Translations under genes and position numbers: made by a program
Part shown: in pieces, positions 22,901-35,084 of the stretch
How positions within the stretch are numbered: the first letter of the stretch is position 1
Layout of the letters: each line of letters starts with the position of its first letter
Notes under the pieces: generated by a model
Database searches by the model: none
What the model saw: only the letters and a program-made list of their open reading frames with translations
Told to the model about the DNA's origin: nothing
NCBI RefSeq assembly: GCF_963576615.1
Contig: NC_088711.1
Location: 5,456,001-5,520,000, forward strand
Origin: Watersipora subatra
Taxonomy: Eukaryota > Bryozoa > Gymnolaemata > Cheilostomatida > Watersiporidae
DNA length: 64,000 nt
Direction of reading: 5' to 3'

Positions 22901-25023
22901 ACCGCTGTGATGCGACAAACTAGGCACTAACAAAAAGACCGTGAACAAATTACATACTCTATGTTACAAACAATACTCGCACAGAATAAAAAGACATATT
23001 CTGGATACAAAAAGTAATGAATACAAAATCTAGTCATGAGAAAAAGTATAAACAAAATGGAAATGTATTCCTTAGAAGAATTTAAACAACTAGTAATATA
23101 TTAAAATGGCTACTTAGACTATTCCGACATGCAACTACAAACATAAAAAAATTTTGCTAACAAGCGAACAAAATCTGAATATATGAATAAAATCGTTAAA
23201 GGTTGGCAATTGCTAAAAAAATGTCTATAATTTCAGCAAATGGCGTTTTTCGTCTTTTCTATGTCAACTACGATCCCAGAAGTCCTTCGCATATGTATTG
23301 ACTCGGTAGCCTCATATTTTCATCAATCCATTGGAAATTAATGCCCATAGAGTTGCTCCCACATGGCCCTCTTCAAGACCATTACTCATTTCATAGAGGT
23401 TGCTCGCTAGAATAGCATTAGTGGTTTTTTAGGTTCACTACTATAGCATTAAAATTATTATCTGGATGTTCTAGCACTACCAAAGAATATATATTTAGAT
23501 GTCACATTGCTTCTGATTTCATATTTGCATATAATAATTGAAGATCGGGGTTTGCGTGTCTCTTAAATTTGTGTGGAAAGCATGCAGCATTAGATGTCCT
23601 TTGACTGCTCTACACACAAAAACTGTGTGTGATCTTCACATTGAACAAAACCACAATATGGAAGACGAGTTACAATTCAAATACAGGGCTTTTAGAGTTT
23701 ACAGGGCATAAACTCAAAGTTACTGAATATTGAAAAGACAAAATGTTCCACTATAGCTCTTTGATAAGTGTGAACAGGCACCAGGGTCACCTTTCAACAG
23801 CAACCTTGAAGCTGTATTTCATGACTGTGCTTACAGGCACAGATCGTTCCTCATGTTAGTTTGTGGTCATCTTGGATTTGTCATATGAAATGAATCCTTT
23901 GGGAAGGATCATTTCTTCCATTTTATTAGTAGTCTTTAAACTTGCTTTAAGAAATGAATTGATCTCTTTGGGGTTTGTATACTCTTGTATACTCTTGTAA
24001 TTATGTAAGTGCTCTTCAGGCAGCGAGCACATGAATGCATCGCTGAAACTCTCATTCTTTTTCAGCCAGTGCACCGGCTGAGACTAAAGTATCAGGCAGT
24101 GTATCATTTTCATCACACTTTTCACTCTGAGACGGGAAAGGCTGTATCAGCATCAATTTTTTTAGACCAACATAACATTAGGCTATAGAGCTTCATGATA
24201 TGGCGATTTCATTGTTTACTGGCGGTTATACGGTAGACGATTTGAAAATCGCCACCATTTAAAGAGATATCACCAACTGCATAAACTATATAATCGTGGC
24301 GATTCATCTCACACCTGACGGATTTTAGCGTGAGTGATTCTGGAAGTCTTCTAGTCTGATAGTACGTTTCTTCCATAGCCTTCCACGCACACAGGTATGT
24401 GTGCGTGGAATAAATGTTTTCATGAAATAGATGAATTCATGAAATGAATGTTTTTAATTATCATGAACACAAAACAGTTTCTTTTTAACTTGAAATATAC
24501 TAATAAAGATTTACACAAATTTACAAGTGTTTTTACATAATATCACGATGCATCACGCGTCTATTTGCTATATTAACCATCTGGTGACTTTGGAAATCGT
24601 GAAGCTCTCACATTAAATGGTTTACGGTCATGACCTTAGAGTAGGTTCTCGTCAAGGACTGTCTGCCTAGAATGATGATCCTCACTAGGCATCAGCCTAT
24701 TGGTGCTGGTTTGGTAATTTATTTGATTGCGGTTTAGAAAGATACTAAATATATCATCTCTCCACAATAATGTTTAGTGCAACTTAAATGTAAAAGGATT
24801 GCCGAAACTTCACTGACCAAAATTTACAGTGACTGTAGATGTTATTAAAAAATATCAATTTTGTATGATGTCTCTTTGGAGACTACGGCAATGTATAAGT
24901 TTTCGCTTATATCACACCGTGTAGTCAGCAGTAATTGAATAGTGAATATATTTTAATTTCTAGACTTACATGCAAACGCTATACGTGTAGTTCAAATACT
25001 ATTTGAAATATATTTCAAATACA
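22901..25023. other. Intergenic, 5' flank of SSUH2 copy A
   Basis: Contains a hairpin at about 24382-24410 (TTCCACGCACAC pairing with GTGTGCGTGGAA). A short minus-strand open frame at 23856-24074 is not supported further. No element recognised. Confidence 0.4.
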
Positions 25024-25229
25024 AAGTATAGATCAAGAGAGATGAATTGGAACTACATGTAGATTGTGCGGTACATGTTGATACAACGTGAAAGTATAGA
25101 TCAAGAGAGATGAATTGGAACTACATGTAGATTGTGCGGTACATGTTGATACAACGTGAAGGTATAGATCAAGAGAGATGAATTGGAACTACATGTAGAT
25201 TGTGCGGTACATGTTGATACAACGTGAAA
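25024..25229. repeat. 68-bp tandem repeat, 3 near-perfect copies
   Basis: GATCAAGAGAGATGAATTGG starts at 25031, 25099 and 25167. The copies are nearly identical, so the triplication is recent. Confidence 0.92.
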
Positions 25230-25600
25230 GTTTTATTATAATTATGTAAAATATGTGCCACTCTGTTGAAATGCTGGAAATGAGACCAACACGTATCAGA
25301 TTTTTATCATGATTATAATTGTATGTTAGTTGCATCATTTAATGCTGTATTGGATTTGAGGCTTGTCGATCGCTAATATGCTTGTCATATAAACTACCTT
25401 GATTTCCTCTTCAGAGTTATTTCTCATTGACCCTAACCAATCTGTTCAATAACTTACTTATTTTATCTAATGTGTCATGTAAATCTCTTATAGCTCCATT
25501 TTGTACACATTTCCATATATTGTCTCTCTCTTCCCTTTTTCTATTGATTGATATATAAACATTGGTTCTTTATGCGCTATTGTGTGCTGTGCTTTTGTAG

Positions 25601-25707
25601 ATGGCGGGCATAGCAGATGACCAGCCGCTGAGGGAGGGTGTAGTTATTCAGACAGATGAATTTGTTGATGACGAACTGGTAGAGCCAGAGAGAATGGAGT
25701 TTGGCTC
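25601..25707 (+). CDS. SSUH2: SSUH2 copy A exon 1
   Basis: Starts MAGIADDQP and ends at VEPERMEFGS. Donor GTATGT, phase 2, 107 bp; the same length as in copy B. Confidence 0.85.
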
Positions 25708-28700
25708 GTATGTTGATAAATACACTGTGTCACCATTCTGTCTTCGTTATTTTTATGATCGGTACACAGTTTAGCCTGTGTACCTTAGTTTAGGCTGTCA
25801 TACAAAAATCAAATGATTTAAATCTGTTTAATATATAACATTATAACACCAAACTCTTAACTGCAATCATCACAAGTGCAAGTATTGAAGAGTATTATCC
25901 ACTTTTGGTTTCATTCATTCAAAAATAAGAAACCGTTAGGTGCTAAAAAAACTGGCAAACTGGTATTTATATTTTGCATGATTGACCACAGGAAGAATAT
26001 GCTTAAATTTTTCATAGTGCTTTTTTATGTGAAACTGCTAGTAGCTCCACTCCACTGAATTAGATGTACATGTAGTTTGTAAATTGTGATTTTGTATGCG
26101 AAAAATATAAGAAGTGGTCAAACTAGTGCATGTAGGTCACTAATACCGAAAAGTAGTTTCACCAGCATCCTTATGTGTAATGCAATTCACAAGCTATTTG
26201 CATGAGCAAAACAATCAAATTTTTTCAAAAAAATTTTCAAAAATTTCAAATTTCAAAAAATTTTTTTTTTTAATTTAGTTTAAATAAAAAATAAAAATTT
26301 TGCGAGAAAAATCATGATTTCTTTTCCAACCCTGCAATTAGCCAATGTACAAAAGGTGTATATGATAGGAAGGCAAATTACCTTAGGCTTAATTGATAGA
26401 ACCTACGGTAAGTACAGTTTAGTGCTAATGATCTCCTATGGAAAGTCTTGCAGAAACAATTTAACAAAGTTCTTTTGTCAATATATTTAGATGTAAGGCT
26501 GGTCGATGCCGCTGGCTGTATGTAGGTGTATACTTTCAGGGCTGCCAACATCACGAGAACGGAGGCTCGCGAGGCCCTGCTTAATTATGTAGCTCAGTAT
26601 TGCTGCTTTGGCAAAGGGGCGGCTAAAGAGTTGATGATGCTAAAGGTGGTGCCATCCAATGCCATGCATGTGAGTTTGCAACATAGTCTTAGCACGGAGT
26701 AGGTAATCACTCGTTCTTACTGTATACTAGGCTATCAGATATAACATAGCTCAGAAATTAATTTTATATGAGCGGCAAACGCCGGTGTGAAGAAGAGTCA
26801 TTATTCATATTCAGATACACTTGCGGTGCGGTTTAACTTGTTCTTGCTTACCAAGCTTTTTGTCACCTTATTCTTTTCTGTCAGCTTTTGTTAATTAGCT
26901 GAATGTTATAATAAAGTTTTGTGAGCTGCAGTCCAAGTTGAGCTGAACAGATAGCTAAGCCAAATAATGAGCAACTTGAGAGTTGGTTACACTGCTGAAA
27001 GCGTTTAGACGGCTGAGTGATAGCCAAGGAAGAAGTGTTAACTTTCACCATCCAATTGTTTGTTGATTTATCGAAGGAAAACTGGTGGTTCTCCGCTGTT
27101 TCATGAGACTAAAAAATGGACTTTAATAGTTTTTAATCTTATCACTGCTTAACAGTGAGCTGGAGTTTTTTGTTTATTTCAAATTCATAATTTTACCCAC
27201 ATTTTTCTCAGTACACTCTGGAGACATTCTGCGAAGGGAGGTATACGACATATGATGATAAACCGTATCAAGGAGGAGCTGTGGATGGCTCCCACAATGG
27301 TTCTGCTCCTGATCCTTGGACACTTCGAGCCAACCCCAGCCAAATGTTTCAGGATGAACGGCAGTATCTCCGTATACCGCACACATCAGAAGTTAGGGTA
27401 CGGAGTAGCCATCCCAGACGCAGTTATTTGCTAGCCCTTGTATTTTTCAAGTTATTTTATCATTTTTATCAACTGAATGTTGCTCGATTTTAGCTTGCTC
27501 CTTGTGAACAGCTGTCTTGTATGTGCACTCATACCGTGCACTCATACCGTGCACTCATACCGTGCACTCATACCGTGCACTCATATCGTGCACTCATATC
27601 GTGCACTCATACCGTGCACTCATGCCGTGCACTCATGCCGTGCACTCATGCCGTGCACTCATATCGTGCACTCATACCGTGCACTCATACCGTGCACTCA
27701 TGCCGTGCACTCATATCGTGCACTCATACCGTGCACTAGCGATATATGCTACCATTCAAATCGAATTTGAGAAGTTGCCCTTACTTGACATTTTACGCTA
27801 TATGGAATTTTTTACACGGTATGAAGCAAAACCTTTCCAAAAATTTTTTACGTTATTTGGTAATTTAGGTTGTAGAAGATATATGTTATAGAAGCGTCTA
27901 CTGTAACTTCTTCAACAGCGTTTGTGTGTTAATCATTTTAGAGGTCGTTTACCATTCTATAGATAAGTTAATGAAACTGTCTGTTTTTATGTTAATTGTC
28001 TAATGTGATGCTCTCCGCACCATTTCTGCAGGTGTGTAGTACCTGTCAAGGATCCAGGAAAGTAACATGCGGTTTCTGCCGTGGAAGTGGATTCAATAAG
28101 TGCAACTCTTGTTCTGGAAGAGGAGAGAAGGATGACCGAGACAAAGATGGAAATCATATAACAAAGCGTTGCACCAGCTGCAGTAAGTAGCTACTCACAA
28201 TGAACCATTCACTGAATACATACGTATGTCCTATGGTTTCTTCACAGGATATGCAATTTTTCTTGCCAAAAATGAGGATATTGTAGGGAAAACCTGTATG
28301 AATTGGTTAAATTTAATTCCGTAGTAAATACGTAACATGTCAGTTTTATTTAAAAATTAATGCTTGGTTATTCACATCTCATGCACTGATAGATTATAGA
28401 TGTGTCAATCCATTGAGCACCAGTACTATTGGTGAGTATCGAAGGCAGGACAGCTACAGACGGCTTGGCTCAAAGTTTGTCAGTTATGCATGAGATTCCT
28501 ATAGCCAGGTCGAATTGATATTCTATGATCACCAGTATAGTTATTTAATGTACACTAATTTTCTTGTGTTCATAGTTGTCAGATGTACACGAAGCAATGG
28601 GAAGCTTCGCTTGTTTGCCTTTTTTCCTTTACTTTGATTTCCAGATGTTTACCTTTGTCTTCATTCACTCATCATTAAATGTGTTAACTCGCAAGATCAC

Positions 28701-31700
28701 TATTATGTGCAATAAGATTTCCCAACAACCTCGCCATAAACATTTTGGCCTCTGAAAATATTTGCTGATCTTCTTACTTGAAGGGCATTTACTTTCATGC
28801 ACAGTTACGGTAGCAGATAAGGAGCTAAGTCTATATGATCACTAAGTCTATATGATCACTATGTCTATATGATCACTAAGTCTATATGATCACTAAGTCT
28901 ATATGATCACTAAGTCTATATGATCACTATGTCTATATGATCACTAAGTCTATATGATCACTATGTCTATATGATCACTAAGTCTATATGATCACTAAGT
29001 CTATATGATCACTATGTCTATATGTAATGGGCTTCTTCGAACACCCTTTATTATGCTCAAGTGTTCGGTATCAACTTGCAGTTTTAAATGAATTTTGTAT
29101 CTGAGTATTTCTATAACTTGATTTAGTCGTTTGCTGTTTTAGATAATATATAGTGTCTGTAGGTGAGTATATAGGTTAGTTAGTTCTTCTCAATAAGAGT
29201 AAAAGCTATACTAGAGATAATGGTGGCTTCTTTAGTTAAAAGAGCACTTGCTTGTGGTAACTCTATGACTGAGAAACTCTTCTGACCTAACCTAAACCTA
29301 CTTACATATATCTGTCATTTACTTTCATATACCGGTCATATACTTACATATACCTGTCATATACTTACATATACTTGTCATATACTTACATATACCTGTC
29401 ATATACTTACATATACTTGTTATATACTTACATATACCTGTCATATACTTACATATACCTGTCATATACTTACATATACTTGTTATATTCTTACATATAC
29501 CTGTCATATACTTACATATACCTGTCATATACTTACATATACTTGTTATATACTTACATATACCTGTCATATACTTACATATACCTGTCATATACTTACA
29601 TATACCTATACTTACATATATCTGTCATATACTTACATACACCTGTCATACACTTACATATACCTGTCATATACTTACATATACCTATACTTACATATAC
29701 TTGTCATATACTTACATATACCTATCATATACTTACATACACCTGTCATACACTTACATATATCTGTCATATACTTACATATACCTATACTTACATAAGC
29801 CTGTCATATACTTACATGTACTTGTCATATACTTACATATACCTGTCATATACCTGTCATGTACCTGTCATATACTCACATATACCTGTCATATACGTAC
29901 ATATACCTGTCATATACTTACATATACCTGTCATATACTTACATATACCTGTGTACTTATATATATATATATCTGTCATATGATTACATATATTTGCCAT
30001 ATACTTACGTATACATGTCATATAGTTACTTATACCTGTCATATACTTACATATATATCTGTAATATTCATGTCATACACTTGTAATATACATGTCGTAT
30101 GCTTACATATACTTTTCTTATACTAGCAACATGTCTGTAATCGTTAGATGGACGCGGAGAAACTCGTTGCAGCTCCTGTAATGGCTCCGGCCAGCAGCAG
30201 TGTTATCATTGTAATGGCTACGGCAAAGTGGAAGTATTCCGAAAACTGAACATTGTTTAGTAAGTGTGAAATCAGTCTTTAATTATACTTACTAGTATCC
30301 TGGCAGTCTAGTGCATCGTAAATAGTCATCAGGTGTGCTATGATAGGTATGGTCATCAGGTGTGCTATGATAGGTGATCCGGTAATGCTAGCAGCCAATG
30401 ATAGGTGGTCTGATAGTGCTAGCGGCCAATGATAGGTGGTCTGGTAATGCTAGCAGCCAATGATAGTTGATCTGGTAGTGCTAGCAGCCAATGATAGGTG
30501 GTGTGGTAGTGCTAGCAGCCAATGATAGGTGGTCTGGATGTGCTAGCAGCCAATGATAGGTTGTATGGTAGTGCTAGCAGCCAATGATAGGTGGTCTGGT
30601 AGTACTAGCAGCCAATGATAGGTGGTCTGGTAGTGCTGGCAGCCAATGATAGGTGGTCTGGTAGTGCTAGCAGCTAATGATAGGTGGTCTGGCTGTGCTA
30701 GCAGCCATTGATAGGTGGTCTGGTAGTGCTAGCAGCCAATGATAGGTGTTCTGGTAGTGCTAGCAGCCATTGATAGGTGGTCTGGTAGCGCTAGTAGCCC
30801 GTGATAGGCAGTCGGGTAGTGCTAGCAGCCATTGATAGGTGGTCTAGTAGTGCTAGCAGCCAATGATAGGTGGTCTGGTAGTGCTAGCAGCTATTGATAG
30901 GTGGTCCTGTAGTGCTAGCAGCCATTAATAGGTGGTCTGGTAGTGCTAGTAGCCCATGATAGGCAGTCGGGTAGTGCTAGCAGCCATTGATAGGTGGTCT
31001 AGTAGTGCTAGCAGCCAATGATAGGTGGTCTGGTAGTGCTAGCAGCCATTGATAGGTGGTCTGGTAATGCTAGCAGCCAGTTATAGGTGGTCTGGTAGTG
31101 CTAGCATCTATTTTGAAAGTTAATATTTTTGAAAGTATTTCAAATTTTTCAAGATCATGGTTGCACTTCCTTTTAAAGTAATTTTATTATAGTTTTGTCT
31201 GCAATTTACTGTTGGCTGCTAGTGTGAACATTCTTATCAGCTCTACCTCAAGCTTTACCTTCTACAACGGATCATCTTAGTGAACATGTAGTTTTGTATT
31301 ATTTTTTTATTACAATTTTTGATTCGCTAAAGGAAAGCATATTTGACTGGCTACCAGTGCAGATCGTGTTGCTGGTCGCTATTAAATTATGTCATAATTT
31401 TAGCAAAAACCATGTAGCAGACTACGTGTTGGAGGGAGCTAACCTTCCCAGTATACTTGTTCGAAGGGTACAAGGAGTAGAGATATTTTCGCAGACTGAT
31501 CGAAAGGTTAGTTACTTTGATAGAAGAGACCTTGAGTTTGTTAATTTGGTAACCAGCACTATGTAGTTAAGGCTGGCAGCTGCAATGAAATGTTTTCTCA
31601 CTTGAAAAAGCCTATAATATTTAGTACTGCCAGGGAGTTTTACCCAATCGGCCATTTTTTAAAGGCTGATCACTCGATTGTGCCCAAATTCTAATTTCAT

Positions 31701-33439
31701 GGCTATATCTGCAGTCTGAAAAATTTTATAGGTCTGGCCAATCACTAAGTTTCCTGTCCATGAAATAAACCAGCACTCTGTTGACCTTGTCAACCTTGCC
31801 AGAAAGGGTCATCCTAAGGAAAGACAACTTCAACAGGTTGGTCTGTTATTAGTTAATGACAACTCCAGGGTCTGCGAAACCCTGGAGTTTCTTGGCATAT
31901 AGTTATCAGGAATGGAGTTGATTTTATATTTGTTAGTTTCCATACAGTTGCTATACCTCGACATACGAGCTTAGTGCCTTCTGGAACTGAGCTCGTATGT
32001 CAATGTGCTCATATCTCAATGCAACATTTCCTATATGAAATAACCAAATACAAATTAATTTGTTACCATGATATGAAAAAAACCACCTATTCAGTGGTTA
32101 TGATCTGCAATAAAATGCAACGTTGCTATGTACATTACCGTATGGAGTTTTTGCCTTTGAGAGACGTAGTGGCTAACGGTGGTGTGGAGGAGACTTGACA
32201 GCAAAACGGTTGATACACTAAAGTTTTGTGGCACTACCTAACATGAACTTTGAATTGAACTTAAAAGGATTTCAGCTCACTAAACACACACTTGAAGCTA
32301 ATTTTTAATCTTTTACTAAACTAAACTTTAATCTTGTCTTCGTCTTAATTTTTTATTATCTGTTTCTGGTTTGGCATTTTTTGCCTTCACTATAACTTTT
32401 AGCTGACCTTTTAAAACTTTTTTTCAAACTAGTTCAACAAACAAGACCAAGTGATGCTGTTCCCGAAAGCAGCCTCTCTCATATTTAGTCCATTTAATGG
32501 CTGCCAAGAACCGGCTCGTATGCTTGTATCTCAAAGGTTCTTGTATCTCAAGGCAGTAACTTACTCAAAATTCTGCTCTTATCTCAATTTTCTCCGATAT
32601 TTGAGGCACTCGTATGTCAAGGTTTGACTGTACTCGCAGTGGTAATTAAAAAGCTGCTAATTAAAGGCTTACTGGTTATGAAGTAGCTACTGTAGGTTGT
32701 AGTGGCCACCTTTGATAAGTTTCCATACAGCAATAGCGTAGCGACACATGCCCATACGGTGGTACAATGCCATCATTGTTACAACCCTGTCGCCCTCATT
32801 CTGTCGTCATTCAGTGTCGCTGTGTAGAGGCGAACCACCTGTACGGAGGCACCATCTTTGTGCCGTGGAAACAGCCATCACGAATTGAATACATGAGCAA
32901 CAGGGTTGTTTGTTGTATTGTATATTGATGCAGTAGTTACAAAAGCTGTTGATTAACTAGTATTAATGCCATAAGAAGTAGCAGTTTGTCTTCTGATCAT
33001 CCATGGTTTGTTTTGTCCTTGACCTTTTAAAGATCCATTCACTATCACTGTATGAATACTTATTAATTACCATAGCAACCTTAAAACACTCTGGTGAAGC
33101 TTGTGTATGTAATGTTAGAATTCTCATCAACTGTGTATTTACATTAACGATGGTTGGTAAGAATTGAAGAGTGGGGGTTGATGATCATGTAGGTCACTCA
33201 TACTGCACTCATGTGAGTCACTCATACTGCACTCATGTGAGTCACTCATACTGCACTCATATGAGTCACTCATACTGCACTCATTCTTCCAGAGACAAAC
33301 TCTGACTGCAGTACCTGTTACACGGATAGACTACGCATTCAAAAAATTTAAATCCAGTTTCTGGGTGTATGGACTACAGAGGGAGGTGTATGCCCCGGAC
33401 TACCCACAGCAAAAGTGCTGCGGGTGTAGCATTCTTTAG
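25601..33439 (+). CDS. SSUH2: SSUH2-like gene, copy A (complete, 8 coding exons)
   Basis: Exons 25601-25707, 26540-26669, 27212-27397, 28032-28182, 30148-30259, 31404-31506, 31732-31836 and 33293-33439 join in phase to 1041 bp (346 codons plus stop), close to the length I recall for vertebrate SSUH2. The protein has an acidic N-terminus, an AKELMMLKVVPSNAMH helix/strand block, a conserved PDPWTLR region and a DnaJ-like cysteine-rich region of C-x-x-C-x-G-x-G repeats (about residues 142-215). Next comes YVLEGANLPSILVR. The end is Lys-Cys-Cys-Gly-Cys-Ser-Ile-Leu. In vertebrates SSUH2 is linked to tooth development; its molecular role is unclear. The ATG directly follows a TTTTGTAG acceptor-like sequence, so a 5' UTR intron is likely. 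Introns 3, 4, 5 and 7 each contain a different minisatellite. Confidence 0.92.
26100..26539. other. SSUH2 copy A intron 1, low-complexity part
   Basis: A/T-rich with an A/T homopolymer-type run at about 26220-26310. No element recognised. Confidence 0.5.
26540..26669 (+). CDS. SSUH2: SSUH2 copy A exon 2
   Basis: Acceptor ACTTTCAG, donor GTGAGT, 130 bp. Encodes NITRTEAREALLNYVAQYCC and AKELMMLKVVPSNAMH. Confidence 0.9.
27212..27397 (+). CDS. SSUH2: SSUH2 copy A exon 3
   Basis: Acceptor TTTTTCTCAG, donor GTACGG, 186 bp in phase 0. Encodes YTLETFCEGRYTT, GGAVDG, PDPWTLR and LRIPHTSEVR. Confidence 0.92.
27523..27738. repeat. 13-bp minisatellite, about 16 copies
   Basis: Unit TGCACTCATACCG with variants TATCG and TGCCG. 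It lies in SSUH2 copy A intron 3. Open frames over it are artefacts of a stop-free unit. Confidence 0.95.
28032..28182 (+). CDS. SSUH2: SSUH2 copy A exon 4 (cysteine-rich)
   Basis: Acceptor TTTCTGCAG, donor GTAAGT, 151 bp. Four C-x-x-C motifs: CSTC, CGFC, CNSC and CTSC, the DnaJ-like zinc-binding pattern. Confidence 0.93.
28826..29023. repeat. 17-bp minisatellite, about 11-12 copies
   Basis: Unit ATGATCACTAAGTCTAT with an A/T variant. Nearly perfect. In intron 4 of copy A. Confidence 0.95.
29300..30116. repeat. 21-bp minisatellite, long array
   Basis: Unit close to ACTTACATATACCTGTCATAT, about 38 units with indels and variants. As 21 is a multiple of three, the frames stay open on both strands and give false ORFs up to 202 codons. 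It ends about 30 bp before exon 5 of copy A. Confidence 0.95.
30148..30259 (+). CDS. SSUH2: SSUH2 copy A exon 5 (cysteine-rich)
   Basis: Acceptor AATCGTTAG, donor GTAAGT, 112 bp. Two further motifs, CSSCNGSG and CYHCNGYG, then KVEVFRKLNI. Confidence 0.92.
30327..31107. repeat. 31-bp minisatellite, about 25 copies
   Basis: Unit TGCTAGCAGCCAATGATAGG plus TGGTCTGGTAG. Variants (CAATG/CATTG, AGCCCGTGATAGGCAG) recur with spacing, suggesting block duplication inside the array. In intron 5 of copy A. Confidence 0.95.
31404..31506 (+). CDS. SSUH2: SSUH2 copy A exon 6
   Basis: Acceptor AATTTTAG, donor GTTAGT, 103 bp. Encodes NHVADYVLEGANLPSILVR and VEIFSQTDRK. Confidence 0.92.
31732..31836 (+). CDS. 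SSUH2: SSUH2 copy A exon 7
   Basis: Acceptor ATTTTATAG, donor GTTGGT, 105 bp. Encodes VWPITKFPVHEINQHSVDL and ERQLQQ. Confidence 0.9.
31945..32630. mobile_element. Non-autonomous pogo/Tigger-type element in SSUH2 copy A intron 7
   Basis: Starts CAGTTGCTATACCTCGACAT and ends CGTATGTCAAGGTTTGACTG, flanked by TA at 31943-31944 and 32631-32632. Subterminal TACGAGC/GCTCGTATGTC and ATCTCAA motifs are mirrored on both sides. The termini resemble the Tigger relic at 4607. No transposase frame. Confidence 0.75.
33190..33283. repeat. 24-bp tandem repeat, about 4 copies
   Basis: Unit GTCACTCATACTGCACTCATGTGA. It runs up to the polypyrimidine stretch of the last acceptor of SSUH2 copy A, so array length affects the distance to the splice site. 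Confidence 0.92.
33293..33439 (+). CDS. SSUH2: SSUH2 copy A exon 8 and stop
   Basis: Acceptor ATTCTTCCAG, 48 codons and TAG. Encodes TRIDYAFKKFKSSFWVYGLQ and the C-terminal KCCGCSIL, which fits a CaaX prenylation box (Leu at the last position favours geranylgeranyl). Confidence 0.9.
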   Translation, partial: RQTLTAVPVTRIDYAFKKFKSSFWVYGLQREVYAPDYPQQKCCGCSIL

Positions 33440-33647
33440 CTCTCACTTCAGGTAGGATTTTGTGCTATGCGCTATTTAATTGTTTCTCAAATGAAAACTG
33501 GCATTCTATATTGGCTGCAATCAATGGCTATGAAACACACTAAGGGTTCTTTCAGATTGCTTATGCGCACTCCAGGTCTTGTCGTTGGAGGAAATGTGTC
33601 GACCCCTATGTTGACCTTTATGCGGTTTGATGTTTATATTACACTAG

Positions 33648-33965
33648 CTGTGCCACCCAGCGTTGCCCGTGTAATAGAAAGTTTTTGGACAAAAAATTGA
33701 TTTGTATTTAACCTATAACAACATTTGCCATTATAACTTTCAAAGTACATATCACGAGAAAAGTGTGTCGTGTAGTTGAAATAAATTAAGAGAAAAATAA
33801 AAACAACTGTAAAGGTTTTAAAACTTTGTCAAACAACTGTACCTTTCAAGCTAGTAGCCTGGCATATTGCCAATGGAAAACTCCACTAAGCTAGTTAATA
33901 AGGTTAGGCTTCCAATGACAGTAAGCCATAACTTTGAGTCTGTATTGTTGTCCAGCTCAGCTGTT
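33648..33965 (+). repeat. Dispersed repeat, plus orientation
   Basis: Starts near CTAGCTGTGCCACCCAGCGTTGCCC and runs through ATTGATTTGTATTTAAC and AAAACAACTGTAAAGG. The inverse copy is at 49745-50042. A widespread family in this window; class not identified. Confidence 0.75.
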
Positions 33966-33986
33966 TTAATAATAGCTATAGCCGGA

Positions 33987-34031
33987 TTTCCAACAGACGG
34001 ATTTCCAACAGACGGATTTCCAACAGACGGA
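33987..34031. repeat. 15-bp tandem repeat, 3 copies
   Basis: Unit GGATTTCCAACAGAC, at the right end of the dispersed repeat. Confidence 0.85.
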
Positions 34032-34157
34032 CTCTGAAAAATATATATATAGATAGATGCACATGCTATCCCAACATCTGTCATGCAGACATTATGGCAG
34101 AGCTAGTGGATTTGCCAAGCATTAATATTATTACAGTATTAGTGATTTGTTAAAATA

Positions 34158-34617
34158 CACATGGTTTACATTGTGAGTAGTAATAAAATACGTATGTTTT
34201 ACATTGCTAGTAGTAATAAAGTATGTATGTTTTACATTGCTAGTAGTAATAGAATACGTATGTTTTACATTGCTAGTAGTAATAAAGTATGTATGTTTTA
34301 CATTGCTAGTAGTAATAAAATACATATGTTTTACATTGCTAGTAGTAATAGAATACATATGTTTTGCATTGCTAGTAGTAATAGAATACATATGTTTTAC
34401 ATTGCTAGTAGTAATAGAATACATATGTTTTACATTGCTAGTAGTAATAGAATACGTATGTTTTACATTGCTAGTAGTAATAGAGTATGTATGTTTTACA
34501 TTGCTAGTAGTAATAGAATATGTATGTTTTACATTGCTAGTAGTAATAGAATACGTATGTTTTACATTGATAGTAGTAATAGAATACGTATGTTTTACAT
34601 TGCTAGTAGTAATAAAG
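34158..34617. repeat. 33-bp minisatellite, about 14 copies
   Basis: Unit GTATGTTTTACATTGCTAGT plus AGTAATAGAATAC. As 33 is a multiple of three, one frame stays open over the whole array. Intergenic, 3' of SSUH2 copy A. Confidence 0.95.
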
Positions 34618-34891
34618 TTTGCAATGCTCTGAGATTTCTTGTCAGCTGATACTATTCAACCCACAACTTGCCACCACAGTCACTCATGTACGTGGGTAAA
34701 ATAAATGTGAATAAGTACATGTATGTTTTTTTATTTTCGGTCAAAATCAGTTTCTAGTATCATTTTGGGTTACACCTGTAGAATTCAAAAGCTCTCTTAA
34801 AGTCCTCATGTTCAATCACAAACAGTTTACACAGTTAGCATATTTATAATGTAGCTGTAATAAGTCTCTGGTGGTGTCCCCAGTTTCATTG

Positions 34892-35084
34892 TTTACCACA
34901 CTGTTTACCTCACTGTTTACCACACTGTTTACCTCACTGTTTACCACACTGTTTACCACACTGTTTACCACACTGTTTACCACACTGTTTACCACACTGT
35001 TTACCACACTGTTTACCACACTGTTTACCACACTGTTTACCACACTGTTTACCACACTGTTTACCACACTGTTTACCACACTGA
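34892..35084. repeat. 12-bp minisatellite, about 16 copies
   Basis: Unit CCACACTGTTTA with two CCTC variants at the left. The unit length is a multiple of three, so false ORFs (repeating Thr-Leu-Phe-Thr or Val-Val-Asn-Ser) result. Confidence 0.95.

Noticed and set aside
23856..24074. 72-codon minus-strand frame with mixed composition
   Set aside because: No recognisable domain, no splice or promoter signals; could be chance in AT-rich DNA.
28826..29023. Regular short repeat that might suggest a CRISPR array
   Set aside because: Units are directly adjacent with no spacers, and the sequence is from an animal genome.
29325..30126. Open frames of up to 202 codons on both strands
   Set aside because: They only read a 21-bp minisatellite whose unit lacks stops; the peptide is a 7-residue repeat with no start context or splice support.
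34131..34649. Open frames of 97-162 codons
   Set aside because: Read-through of a 33-bp minisatellite, a multiple of three, on both strands.
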